Counted from the stretch's first letter, positions 9,270 through 20,800 are shown. The stretch: 52,373 bases of DNA from Branchiostoma floridae (GCF_000003815.2 NC_049985.1:18117511-18169883); one strand, 5' to 3'. The notes: generated by a model not told the origin, from the letters alone. A program made the numbers and translations.

Positions 9270-10780
9270 CCATTTTATGACGTAACAATTAAAAACTGAT
9301 ATATCCCGAAGCCCTGTTTGTTCTTTATGACATTAATCTCAAAGTATTGATAGGTTTATTGCGTCATAAACAAACGATTCAGCAAAGACATCCGACGGGC
9401 GGTTGTTTCCCAGGTAACAATTGCCAGCCGAACGAATACATGAATAAATAAAGAAAGGGATCTATACAATGATCTGATTTTACTAAATAAAGAAAGTTTA
9501 ATGATGCCCAGCGACCCTTTAACAGTGATTACTCTTTCTTTCGCCATAGAAATCAAACGTTTGTAGATATTGTGTGGCATCACGTTGTGTGACGTCGTTC
9601 TGGAACATGTATGTATGTAGCAGGACTGAGTAGTGAAGGCTTTTACGCTTAGGTCACTTTCCCAAAACCAATGCCCGGCCGGGATGCGTATAGAAACGAA
9701 AAATTAAAAAGCGTACCTAGAAATATACACAAGCTATGCCCATGGATCTTATGTTGACATTTGCTGTATTTTGACGTCTTTTATGTCATTCCTTTCCCTC
9801 CCGAAAGCTGCACGACCGGGCCCTGGTCGGGAAATGTGACTTAAGAGGCAGTGTTCGTCGCTCTGTGAATCTTCGTTCGCGAAGCCAAGCCGAGGGAGTA
9901 GAGTCATCTGTCGACTCATAGCTTCCGTCGACTCGGATCTGATAGAATGGTCTCCATCTATAAATCCTAGTGTTCAAGTCAATCCTTTGATTCAAAGGTG
10001 AAAAGTTCTGACAGTCTCTCTTTTTAAGGGATGTCTTTGATTTGACAGTCTCCGATGAGGCTCTCTGCTGGTGAATGAGAGATCCCGACGGATTGCAGTC
10101 TCTCCCCTGGTAGATACATGAAATATCAGTTCACATCTTGTAAGGGATGTTCCGTGCGTACCAAAGAGTTTCAGGCGTCAGGCTAAATGCTGTTTTTTTG
10201 TACAAATGTCTCAGCAGTGTATTTCACACGCCTTTCAAATCAGTTCGACAATCTTTCTAAACGGGCGATGAAAACCTGATCTAAATCTAAATCTCGAGAA
10301 AACAAACCAAGCGCTACTATATATGACCTTTATTAGCGGGGATGCGAATACTGACATAAATAAGACCCACTGCGTCTGAATACCGCCGCGTTGGACGGGT
10401 CTGTGATATATTGCAGAGTTTTCAGATACAATGATATGTGCATTAAGACCACGCGTTAGATGTTGATTATATGTGTGTTTAAACTTCTATGAAACGTGAA
10501 AGACATAATAAAGCTGACCGCAAGACATAAAATACTTTTTTGGGAAGCAGATATAGACTTGGCGTCTTTCCTTCCGCTTAGGTTAAACAGAATATCTCCC
10601 CCGAACAAATAAAAACAAGCAGAACAAATCAAACTGAAAACCAAGAATCAATTTTGTGCATGAAGCTAAAACTTACTTCCCGCGAGTCACAGTAGTGATA
10701 AAGAGAGAAGAAAAAAGCGCGGTATGAAGCTCGCAACCTGGTGAAGTTTTGTGTTCGTTGTTTTTTGGGGGAGGGGGGCT
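9270..10780. other. intergenic or intronic stretch, no gene seen
   Basis: No coding exon was recognised on either strand. A short piece near 9795-9850 (CCCGAAAGCTGC, GGGCC, GGAAATGTGACTTAAG) is shared with 45115-45165 and marks a dispersed repeat. The remainder is unremarkable AT-rich sequence. Confidence 0.5.
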
Positions 10781-10783
10781 GTG

Positions 10784-11160
10784 TTCAGCACCAAGGACAG
10801 GACTGTACTGTGCTGTACGATACAAACACTTAATTTAGTAGTCTTGCATTTGTGCAAGAACGGAAATGCTATTTCGTGCAAGCTACAATTTGATCGAACG
10901 AAATTTCGGAAATCTGTGTTCAGCACCAAGGACAGGGATAGTATTGTACAGTTGCATTCAACCCCCGCTTTATCAATATCGTGCTTTCGTTGAGCACCAA
11001 AGACAAGACCGAACTGTGCTGTACTGTGCAGGAATCAGTATTCATACATTTGTGTAAAAAAATAAGTAATTACTTCCTGCACGCTACAGCCGAGATTGAG
11101 CTAGAAGGAAGTCGATGAACCACTGCTTTCCGTGAAAGCCGTGTTCAGCACCAAGGACAG
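10784..11160 (+). promoter_or_regulatory. cluster of four RE1/NRSE-like motifs
   Basis: TTCAGCACCAAGGACAG occurs exactly at 10784-10800, 10919-10935 and 11144-11160. A decayed copy, TTGAGCACCAAAGACAA, is at 10990-11006. The three exact copies satisfy the published vertebrate NRSE consensus NTYAGMRCCNNRGMSAG bound by the repressor REST/NRSF. They sit in loosely related 70-150-bp repeat units, so they share descent. Whether a REST protein binds them here is not shown. Confidence 0.5.
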
Positions 11161-11341
11161 GCCGTCCCTACCCCCTGTGGAGATGACGTCAGCGTTATTG
11201 CGCTCTTCCGGAAACCTTTAGAATTTCTGTGGAACGTGAGATTCTTCCCGCGGTGTTCTATTCATGCCGCTCTAAATATAGCTTCGGTTTAACATCCCCA
11301 CCTGCTGGGCTTTTCAGTATGTGCGAGGAACAACATACGTT

Positions 11342-11484
11342 TTCCGGAACGAGTTAAACTGTAATTTCCGACACAAAAAATTGGACTTACCCAAATTTTC
11401 GACTGAACAGTTCCAGTGTTTGTAAAAGAATGAACGGTTGGAAATTTTGGTACGTCCAATTTTACAGATGAACTCGTTCCAGAA
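11342..11484. repeat. foldback element, about 143 bp
   Basis: The outer arms TTCCGGAACGAGTTAAACTG (11342) and its diverged reverse complement ending 11484 enclose a second inverted pair (AAAATTGGACTTACCCAAAT against TTTTGGTACGTCCAATTTT). It is a typical small non-coding inverted-repeat element with about 80% arm pairing by eye. Confidence 0.65.
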
Positions 11485-12360
11485 GGACTCCTACCGACAC
11501 AGATAAGCTTTGGAGCTAAACTTTCGTACGTTCTGCACTTGACGTTAATGAGTGATATCCAGGTTGACGCTGGGTGAAAATTCGTAACGTTTTCAAGTTA
11601 CAGCCACTCGCCCCACTGAATCCTTTGCTCCTAACTGGACCTTCGTATCAGTGATTGACTTGTATAAGCTAAAGGGACAACACAGTTGAGGTAGCAGAGT
11701 ACCGTTTTCGGCCTGTTGGGATTCCTATAGTTAAGGACCACAAGGTGACTGACTCGGATAAAATCATAGTAGGCTGCATTTGAGAAACTTCAAAATCTCA
11801 TTCGTGCCATCTGAAATACGACATACTATACTGCCACACAGTAGAGTGCATCCATCGCTTACATGTACGTCTACTTTAAGGTACTTACGAACGGTTGAAG
11901 TTTCCGGCCCCACTCTGCGGCCTTGTCTGGAGATGAATTAAATATAAAAATGAACGCATGCGCAATCAACATCTAACGTAAGCACCTCACGCCTGACTGC
12001 CTGTTGTTTCTGCCCTGCTCTGAAGTGTAAATTCGTGTGTTATGGCATGTCTGACATATTTTGATATATCTGAATATCTAGCTACAGATACTAGCTACGG
12101 CAGGTCTAACTGCTGTAACTACTGACAAAACAGAGACAATCATGAAGCAAGTTGGACAAAGTGCTTACAAAGGCTTTTAATAAGGACTTTTCATGACCCT
12201 TACTCTGTACATGTATCTTCATACTTGTACCTTAGTGTCCTATAAAAACACACCTGTCATATAGCTTTTGGCCGCACGTGATGAGCATGATATAGTCTAG
12301 TTGTAACGTGTAAACCATGGACAAATGTTTTTCTATTTTTTTTTCTATGCCAGTTCTCAG
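11485..12360. other. no gene seen
   Basis: No frame with coding character, no RNA gene and no clear repeat boundary was found here. Confidence 0.5.
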
Positions 12361-12941
12361 TACGAGGGGCATTCAATAAGTAATGTCCCTGACCCATTTC
12401 CCATAGCAGGAGATTAATGAAACTTGGCACAGTTATTAGTCTTTCTCTTCATAGGAACCACCCAGAGTTTTGCATTTCTCCCATCATTTGATGTAGCTCT
12501 GGACACCGTTCTTGTAGGACATCCGAGGTTGGTCCTCCGACAGATGCCTCATCAATGGCAGAAGAGGGACGACCAGGTCTGGGAGCTGTTTCCACAGACT
12601 TCCGACCTTGTTTGAATTCAGGATGCCAGCGTTTTACAAGGTCATATGATGGGGCATCATCACCATAAGTTTTTTTCATTTCATCAAAAGTCCCCTTTGG
12701 TGTGCGTCCTTTCAAATACAAAAACCGGATCACTGCGCGACACTCAACTTGCTCCATTTCACACCTGGTCCATTTCACACCTGACTCAGTTCAAACACCA
12801 GTAAATCAGTAACCGCAATTAGTTCAGAGCTGTTTTTGCAACATAACCCATAGAGATATGACTCATTACACATGAAAAATTTCATCTAGATCAGACAACT
12901 GGAAGTGAGTCAGGGGCATTACTTATTGAATGCCCCTCGTA
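12361..12941 (-). mobile_element. internally deleted mariner-type transposon
   Basis: Terminal inverted repeats CGAGGGGCATTCAATAAGTA (after TA at 12361) and the matching end before TA at 12940-12941 delimit a 577-bp element with TA target duplications. TIR similarity continues inward through GTCCCTGAC. It carries only the N-terminal part of a transposase on the minus strand, so it cannot move on its own. Confidence 0.92.
12452..12778 (-). pseudogene. mariner transposase N-terminal (HTH) fragment
   Basis: The minus-strand frame reads RAVIRFLYLKGRTPKGTFDE, then MKKTYGDDAPSYDLVKRW, then RPGRPSSAIDEA. This is the paired helix-turn-helix DNA-binding region and the GRP linker of mariner transposases. 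The catalytic D,D34D domain is absent; the frame runs instead into unrelated residues before the other TIR. Confidence 0.88.
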
Positions 12942-12993
12942 GCATGGGTATCATCCTCTGCAAGTAGCTACTGGCTACATCGTTTTGCTTGTC

Positions 12994-13260
12994 ACCTCCA
13001 TGAAATGTCATGGAGGTTATATTTTACCCTGCGTTTGTGTGTGTGTGTGTGTGTGTGTGTAAACAAGATAACTCAAGAACGGCTGGGTTGATTGGTTTCA
13101 TACTTGGTGTGTTGGTAGTGTGTAATGAAAGCTGGAAATGATTAGATTTGGGGCCCACTAACGGGCCACAAATTCCGGTTTTGCTATCTTCTGTTCTGAA
13201 TAAGCTATGGTCACAATTTTTTGGTGTTAGATAGCTCTTGTGCTCAGGAATTAGTGACAT
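12994..13260 (+). repeat. truncated, diverged copy of the 1.1-kb ACCTCCATGAAA element
   Basis: It starts with ACCTCCATGAAATGTCATGG, then a (TG)n tract. It then follows, in reverse orientation, the order of the end region of the elements at 19925 and 43032: AACTC-AGAA, GGGCCC, TTCCGGTTTTGCTATCT, TTCTGAA, GCTATGGTCA, TTAGATAGCTCTTGTGCTCA. It is only about 270 bp long and clearly older than the two long copies. Confidence 0.8.
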
Positions 13261-13483
13261 GCGTTTGGGATCCCTAGCTGCTAGTTTTGGGATAGCAGGG
13301 GCATTTTAATTTTTGCTTGCTATCTGTGGTTTGCAAGCAAAAAAGACAGAGTCAGTGGTTACTTACAGAGAATGGTACCCAGGCTAAGTACTCAGTGTTT
13401 CTGAAAACAACATAACGTTAGGCTACGGAGAGGATTGTCTGACCAATGTTTTCATGTGTGTGCAAACTTCTGATGATGTCATT

Positions 13484-15590
13484 TCTACAGCTATTATAAA
13501 TGTATGGTGCTCATCAAAAACTGGGAGCTGTTTAAGGCAGCCGTTAGTGGTGCTGCCAATAAGCATGTCCCCAGGAAAAAAGTGAGGCCACAATCCAACA
13601 AACCTTGGATAACTCCCCAGATTCGCAAAGCTACGCGTAAGCGGTCTGAACTTTTTTCCAAGGCTAGGAGATCCAACTCCAATGAAGCCTGGGCAAAGTT
13701 CAAGAGGTGTAGGAAGGGCGTTAAGCAGAGAGTTAGGAAGGCCCATAGGGATTATGTCTCCAATTACCTGGAGTCTAACATCGAGGATAATCCCAAGGCC
13801 TTTTGGAGCTATGTCAAATCCATCAGACAAGACTCTACTGGTGCGTCCGCCCTAAGACATCAGGGGGTGCTAACATCTGACCCCAAAGAAAAGGCTGATG
13901 CACTGGGGGCCCAGTTTGAGTCAGTGTTTACCAGGGAGGATAAGACCACCGTTCCTACCCTTGGCCAACCCAAAGCTCCAACTATCCCCTCCCTTAACAT
14001 CACAGTGGAGGGGGTAGCCAAACAGCTCTCCTGTCTTAACCCCAGCAAGGCCACAGGACCAGACGGATTACCACCTCGCCTCCTGAAGACCGTAGCCGAA
14101 CAAATTGCGCCAATATTACAGGTCATATTCTCCCAGTCAATATCCACGGGAGATGTTCCTGAAGATTGGAGAACAGCTAACATCGCTCCAATCTTCAAAA
14201 AGGGGGACAGAACCTTGCCATCAAACTATAGGCCGGTGTCTCTGACATCGGTCTGTGGTAAAGTGCTCGAACACATCGTGCACAGCCACATGATGAAACA
14301 TCTAGACGCTCATGGCATTCTGTCCCCTGCGCAACACGGCTTCAGGAAGGGTCTGTCCTGCGAGAGCCAGCTGGTGCTAACCCTCCAAGACCTGGCCAAG
14401 AACATGGACCAGAACAAACAGGTCGATGCCGCGGTGCTTGACTTTAGCAAAGCATTCGATACTGTGCCACACGAACGTCTGCTGAGCAAGCTCGAGCACT
14501 ATGGTATTTCTGGCCTCCTTCAGTCTTGGCTTAGGGCCTTCCTTACGGAGAGAACCCAGAGGGTTGTCTTTGACGGTGGAACATCTAAAGCTGTCAAGGT
14601 CACCTCTGGAGTTCCGCAGGGTACTGTGTTAGGCCCTCTGCTATTCCTGCTCTACATTAATGACCTACCCGATTCCGTAGACTCACATGTTCGACTGTTT
14701 GCTGACGATTGCTTGATTTATCGAACTATCAGCAAGCCTTCTGACGCACAAGGGCTGCAGTCTGACCTCGATGCGCTAACAGAATGGCAAAATCGTTGGC
14801 TCATGTCGTTCAACCCCTCTAAATGTCACATCCTCCATATCACCCGTAAAAAGCACCCCATCATAACTCAGTACTCCCTCTGTGGAGAAGCCCTTACCGG
14901 TGTTAAGTCCCACCCCTATCTTGGAGTACAACTGTCCGACGATTTGCGGTGGGACACCCATATCAACCACGCCACTAGCAAAGCTGGTAAGGTCCTAGGA
15001 GTCATTCGGCGCAACTTGACCCATTGTCCATCTAGGGTCAAGGCCACTTGTTACAAAGCGCTGGTACGGCCTCACTTGGAATATAGTGCCATCGTCTGGG
15101 ACCCGTACACCAACAAAGGGATACAGGCGGTGGAGGCCGTCCAGCGCAGGGCAGCCCGAGTGACCCTAAATGACTACCGGCAGACTAGCAGCGTGACACA
15201 AATGCTTTCAGACCTGCAGTGGCGCCCTCTCTCCGAAAGGAGGAGGAACGCCCGCCTCACCTTTTTCTATAAAGTAGTCAACAATAATATTAACATAGAC
15301 GCCAGCAATATTCTGAAGCCTGCCCAAGGGCGCACCCGGGGTAGTCACGACTTCAAATATCAACACATATTTGCACGCACCGATATCTACAAACATTCTT
15401 TTTTCCCACGCACAATTCCCGAGTGGAATGCCCTGCCTGGCACGGTTGTAAGCGCTCCCAACGTTGAGCACTTCCGTGCCAGGCAGGCGGCCTGCCCGCC
15501 CTAACCCGGGAGCCTCAGCTCCCCCCCCCTACTTTTGCCCCTCGCGGGGTCATTTGGGGGTATCCTATGCAGATGCAGATGCAGATCGAA
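13484..15590 (+). mobile_element. 5'-truncated CR1/L2-like non-LTR retrotransposon
   Basis: The element consists of an uninterrupted RT-containing frame, a short 3' UTR with a CCCCTCGCGGGG hairpin, and a terminal (ATGCAG)3 simple repeat at about 15566-15587. Such short 3' repeats are typical of the CR1/L2 group. The endonuclease domain is missing at the 5' end, the usual result of incomplete reverse transcription. Confidence 0.88.
13504..15504 (+). CDS. reverse transcriptase of a CR1/L2-like LINE (ORF2 C-terminal two thirds)
   Basis: A 666-residue uninterrupted frame. RT motifs in order: KATGPDGLPP; WRTANIAPIFKKGD with NYRPVSLTS; the catalytic Asp in AAVLDFSKAFDTVPHERL; SGVPQGTVLGPLLFLLYIND; FADDC, the second catalytic pair with Cys after the Asp pair; and GVQLSDDLRWDTHI. 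After these comes the thumb-like C-terminal region PHLEYSAIVWDPY and VQRRAARVTLNDY. The first Met is internal to the ancestral protein; an in-frame stop lies just upstream, so expression would need a new start. The endonuclease is missing, so it is not autonomous. The lack of stops over 2 kb suggests a young insertion. Confidence 0.93.
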   Translation: MVLIKNWELFKAAVSGAANKHVPRKKVRPQSNKPWITPQIRKATRKRSELFSKARRSNSNEAWAKFKRCRKGVKQRVRKAHRDYVSNYLESNIEDNPKAFWSYVKSIRQDSTGASALRHQGVLTSDPKEKADALGAQFESVFTREDKTTVPTLGQPKAPTIPSLNITVEGVAKQLSCLNPSKATGPDGLPPRLLKTVAEQIAPILQVIFSQSISTGDVPEDWRTANIAPIFKKGDRTLPSNYRPVSLTSVCGKVLEHIVHSHMMKHLDAHGILSPAQHGFRKGLSCESQLVLTLQDLAKNMDQNKQVDAAVLDFSKAFDTVPHERLLSKLEHYGISGLLQSWLRAFLTERTQRVVFDGGTSKAVKVTSGVPQGTVLGPLLFLLYINDLPDSVDSHVRLFADDCLIYRTISKPSDAQGLQSDLDALTEWQNRWLMSFNPSKCHILHITRKKHPIITQYSLCGEALTGVKSHPYLGVQLSDDLRWDTHINHATSKAGKVLGVIRRNLTHCPSRVKATCYKALVRPHLEYSAIVWDPYTNKGIQAVEAVQRRAARVTLNDYRQTSSVTQMLSDLQWRPLSERRRNARLTFFYKVVNNNINIDASNILKPAQGRTRGSHDFKYQHIFARTDIYKHSFFPRTIPEWNALPGTVVSAPNVEHFRARQAACPP

Positions 15591-15599
15591 CATTGTGCA

Positions 15600-15940
15600 A
15601 GGATGTACAGGGATGTGAAAAAGGCACCAACAAGTTTGTGCTCTGACGTTATGTCCAAAATGTGCAAAGGTAAGATACAGGGTAGAGATGCAAATCTGTC
15701 AGATTTGGGGATTCTGCCAGTAGAGATCCCGACCAGAGCCTGTAAAGTCAAACATGTTCCAGTAAAAGACAGACAGAAACTTTCAACTTCAATTCATGCC
15801 ACTATAGACCAACGGATTGGTAAATGAGAGACTGCTCTAACACATTCCTAGCACCCTGATCACAATGTCTGTCAACAGACCCCAATTGAAATCTCTTATG
15901 CCAGATCCCAATCTATACATAACAATTGATTACATTGAAG
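15600..15940. other. no clear gene; 87-codon open frame of unknown status
   Basis: A + frame continues from the end of the LINE to a stop codon at 15825-15827 (segment SDVMSKMCKGKIQGRDANLS). It has no recognised domain and no splice sites were identified. It may be a retrotransposon remnant or chance. Confidence 0.25.
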
Positions 15941-15944
15941 ACAG

Positions 15945-16156
15945 TACTGTAAATGAAGAAATGTTCGAGGTGGATTAATGTTTGCGGTTTTCGCGGCGGC
16001 CGCTTCACCGCAAATTAAAAACCACCGCGAACATTTTTCAATAACAGTAAGAGACTACAGTGCATGGTGCTGCCGCAAAATTAAAACCATGGCGAAAAGT
16101 CCATTTTCCCGCTACTGCAAAATTAAATCCCCACGAACTTAAATGCATTTACAGTA
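15945..16156. repeat. 212-bp TIR element (MITE) with CGCGAA-type interior
   Basis: Ends TACTGTAAATG (15945) and CATTTACAGTA (ending 16156) are exact inverted repeats. The interior has short internal repeats of the form CCGC-AAATTAAAACCACCGCG. It encodes nothing. A possible TA or longer target duplication cannot be fixed from one copy. Confidence 0.8.
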
Positions 16157-17037
16157 TTCAATTGTCTATAAAATGTTCAGTACAAGAGTGAAGTACCACA
16201 CGTAACCATACCATGGCACAGTTTCCATTGCACCAGCTAACAAAATACTATCAATAACATGTATTCACATGCTATATCATCAGCTATCTTCTCTCCTATG
16301 TTTTTCTCTAAAATATACAGATTTCAACATTTCACAACAGTTACCCTTCATAGTACAACTTTTAAAATGATTTGGCACTTCTTTTATTTAGTATAATGTT
16401 AGTGATTCTAGAAGGTTGTGTCATATATAAATTCTAACAGCTGACCCCTGATAAGTACAATTGTTGTAAGAAATGTAGCAAAGTCAGCAGAGTATCATCT
16501 TTAAGACATCTCCAAGACATTGAGTGTGACTAGGTGATATGTACATACATTAAGATATGTTTTAGGAGCATAAAAATCTTTTGCAGCATAACGTTATATC
16601 TAAAAGGAGAAGGAAAAGCTACAAATATTTTCTAATATCAACACAATTCAGTTATAGGCAAAGTACTGTGTCTAGGCAAAAATAAAACAAGTCATTGACA
16701 AAACTGTTGGTGTTGTAACTATCAAAATGGTAACTTTAATATCATATTACTTTCAAGCATAATTTTTTGGGTATGCTACAATTTCTTCCCAAACTCTTCA
16801 CATCTGACATGTACATGTGTTGGACACAACAAAAGTTAACCAACAATCAAAAAATGGATATTACTATTCCTATATTCACACTATGATCAGTTACGGACAA
16901 AAGTCTCCCTTAATATTTCCCAGCCACAAATTGTGCTGAAATTTTTCAAAATAGATACACACATGATCATTTTTCCAAGACAAGAGAATCTTCCTGCATA
17001 AACCTGCTCACATCCTTCACTCTGATGTAGTTATATA

Positions 17038-17087
<50 letters not shown>

Positions 17088-17700
17088 TTCTTCTTATCAT
17101 CTTACTGTAAACTGGATACAAGTTTCTGTCTTTCAAAATTTTTAATATGGACATTTTCAGTTGGCACATGTTACAGGTCACACACAGTGTATAGGTATCA
17201 AATGGCCCTGTAAGTACAGTATATAATCTGTATATAATCTATACATACAAAAATTGTACAGGTCAATACCCAAATCTAACACTCTTGTCAAGTAAGTCCA
17301 TAATTCAGGCCAAGCTAATTTGATTCATTGCTTCTCAGATTTGAAAAATAAGGCTAAGCCAGAACATATAAACAGAGCCCAAGGCCAAGTTTAACCCTTG
17401 GTGCACTCAGTTTATAAAATACAATAAACCAAATTAGTTCAAGATTTTCCACCAGCTTTCTGTTTCCATCTTGTCTTCCTCACTAGTTTTTTTTGGTCAG
17501 ATGTATAAGATTAGAAAAAAATAAAAACAATTCGGCTTGGCCCAAGGACACTTATCAGTCATGCAGATAAAGGGTAGACAGGAAGCTGTCTTTTCTATAG
17601 TTGATGCTGCGCTCTCCAAAGCTACAACCCCTCTATCCCCCTGCTAACCCCCCCCAGGTCCACACACCTCCCCCACGCAACACATCCTACGCCCCCTCAC
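16157..17700. other. AT-rich stretch, no gene seen; (TA)n microsatellite at about 17033-17086
   Basis: No coding frames of substance. A pure TA tract lies near 17033-17086. The C-rich 17640-17715 just below the gene B stop codon is presumably its 3' UTR. Confidence 0.55.
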
Positions 17701-17714
17701 ACTCCCCCCCCCCT

Positions 17715-17866
17715 TCAGTCAAAGTCGTGCAGATAGGGTGTGGAGAAGAATCTGTCTATCCTGTCGTTGACGCTGCCCTCGCCTCCGTCCACACACCCTT
17801 TACCTCCGCTGGTCAGCTGTCGCCCCAGCCACACCTCAACCTTCTGTAGCCATGACTCCAGAACAT
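17715..17866 (-). CDS. gene B terminal exon
   Basis: After the acceptor TGTATTTACAG, two bases complete a codon and 49 codons follow: VLESWLQKVEVWLGRQLTSG, then KGCVDGGEGSVNDRID, ending RFFSTPYLHDFD and TGA. The start is an amphipathic helix-like segment and the end an acidic/aromatic tail. An internal AG|GTAAAG could serve as an alternative donor that skips the stop codon. The first 42 bases with the acceptor are copied five more times just upstream in transcription. Function unknown. Confidence 0.72.
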
Positions 17867-20800
17867 CTGTAAATACAAACATCGGTCACAACAAACAAAC
17901 AAACAAACAAACCCAGCCAAACCTCAACCTTCTGTAGCCATGACTCCAGAACATCTGTAAATACAAACATCAGGTCATAACAAACAAATAAACAAACAAA
18001 CAAACCCAGCCACACCTCAACCTTCTGTAGCCATGACTCCAGAACATCTGTAAATACAAACATCAAGTCACAACAAACAAACAAACAAACAAACCAGCCA
18101 CATCTCAACCTTCTGTAGCCATGACTCCAGAACATCTGTAAATACAAACATCAAGTCACAACAAACAAACAAACAAACAAACCAGCCACATCTCAACCTT
18201 CTGTAGCCATGACTCCAGAACATCTGTAAATACAAACATCAGGTCACAACAAACAAACAAACCCAGCCACACCTCAACCTTCTGTAGCCATGACTCCAGA
18301 ACATCTGTAAATACAAACATTTGGTGACAAGGCAGATGCAAAAACACCTAGCAATTAGAATGGTAACATTGGCACATAGCTGCTCTGTTTATTCTTACTA
18401 AAATAAGATCATATAAATGGTGACCAGCTCCTCCAGCTCTGTCCTGCCACTTGCTACATCATGTAATCGAACACCACGGGGTGTCTGCTACATTATCAGT
18501 AACCATGGTGACAGCCGTCTGGTCCAAGTCATTTGTTTGGGGAAGAAATGGAGCAAAAACAATGTTTCCCTTCTGTGAAGGAAAACATAACTATCAAAAC
18601 ATGATTCACACATGACTGATGTTTAAAAAAAATCCTTCTAAGTTAGTGAGTTTGACATGTTTAACTGGCTTTTTTGCACTGAATTGTTCTGTCAGTTCAT
18701 TATAGATCCAGTCATAAATTGCCTTTAAATATTGTTTCCTCAATGTGCAAAAATAGTCATGAAATCCAATATGAACCATGAGAATAACTACATGTTTTTA
18801 GCGGTTGCTCACAAGAGCAAACAGCAATATATGAAACCGTGTTGGGATCAGACTTTCATGTTCATGTATTCCAGTCATGTAGGATGCGCCACACAGACTG
18901 AGTCGTGCCTGTTCAGAAGATCAGCACCAGGCCGGCTGTCAAGGCCTGTTAATCTGAGGGCAATGAGTTCACAGAGTTCAGTGACCCCTCTGTTGATTCT
19001 GAGTTCAGTGACCCCTGAAGGTGTAAACTTCTGATGTAGCAGATGTAGAGTTGATGATTGGTGACCCCAGGAAAGGTCACTGATCATGTCACTATGGCGA
19101 CCACTAATGAGATTTGGAGGTCAGTGACCCCAAGAGATGTAGACTTCAGTGACCACTTAAAAGATTAAGACTTCAGTGACCCCTCTTGCTATATAGAGTT
19201 CAGTGACCCCTCATGTGATTTAGCATGTTAGAGTTCAGTGATCCCAGGAGATGTACTAGTTGATTTTCTGTGACCACTTAAAAGATTAAGAGTTCAGTGA
19301 CCCCTTGTGTAATACACATTTCAGCGACTCCTGGAGAGTCAGAGTTCAGTACAACTCATGCTATATACAGTTCAGTGACCCCCAGAGAATCAGAGTTCAG
19401 TGACCCCTCTTTTTATATAGAGCTCAGTGGCCCCTCACTGGCAGATTAGGTTCTTACTAATCTTAGAGACATGCCTGAAAACACTTTGATATTCCATGAT
19501 TCAAAGTAATATGGGGATCAAAGGAGACACGACTGTTTCCTAATATGGTTTCATTAGTCAGACTCAGATGCTTTCCGGCTGCTTTGAAACTTAACGTAGG
19601 GTCACACTTGTTGGTTTTCAAATCTTGAAAAATGCATTTCATGACAGCAGCACTGAGGAGTATAAATCTAAATGAAGGGAAGGGATGATCACTAACATCT
19701 GTGAAATGAATGATCAGGAATAATGAAAATGTACATTCAAGGATTACATGGACAGTTGGGATTCTGCTTTTATGTACGTTATGATGTCCACATCAAATTC
19801 CATTTGTATGCAAATTTGTCTCTGTCAGCAGGGCTAGTCCTGTGTACTGCGTAATAGCCACAGGCTAGTTGGGCAGCCCTGGCTGTGCGTCCTGAACAAC
19901 CATAATAGAAAACGATAACAAACTAGAGTTCGGCGACCTCATACCTCCATGAAAATTTAAAGCTTTCGTAAATTTCATGCAATTGACTAAGACATTAACA
20001 TAATGTATGCATGGTGTTGTTAATCATTGACTAACGTTCACATGTCACAATTATAAAATTCCCATTATTAATCATAAAGAGGTTTTGCAATTTTTACATA
20101 AATTATGCAAATAAGTTCCTCATTACCATATTTGGTATCTGCTTATATTCCACCTATCATAATTAACATGTGTTACATGTATTGAGGTCCAGTTATTGAA
20201 AACAATGGAACTGTACAATTTCCTCATTAATTATGCAAATTCAGTCATCATTTGCATAACATGTATATCATTATGAACATCTTTGCCTAAGCTACCTGCA
20301 TGCCTAAAATGCAGGCAATCCGTCGTTCCTTTCTGCAGTTATCCTCTTTGGAGTGTCTTGACAAAAACGCCCCTGCAGTTCCACAATTGAATGTTAGGTG
20401 ACTGAAACTTGCCCCACTTTGTCATGACGCTAAAAGCTATCTACCACCCAAATGTCACGACCATATCACGTCCGGGACAAGAGATACATTGAAAAAACTG
20501 CTATGATAGAATATTCTCATTAATTATGCAAATGTACTCCTATTTTGCATAATTAGTATTTTATCTTGTACAACATTGTCTAAGGTACCTACATACCAAA
20601 AATCATGAAAATCCGTTATTCCCTTCTTGAGTTATCCTCGTCAGAAGTTTTTGACAAAAATGCCCCTGCTATCCCAAAACTAGACGCTAGGGGGCCCAAA
20701 CTTATGTCATTTTTTCCTGAGCACAAGAGCTATCTAATACTTAAAAATCTTGACCATAGCATGTTCAGAACACCGAGATAGCAAAACCGGAAGTTGCGCT

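Noticed and set aside
8343-9299. Long plus-strand Pro/Arg-rich frames over the exon array
   Set aside because: They are shadows of the minus-strand exon copies; the residue pattern (QGPLLGQHRGLHLGAVRAHR) is just the antisense reading.
13860-14198. Antisense frames inside the LINE RT
   Set aside because: No domain; the sense RT motifs are unambiguous.
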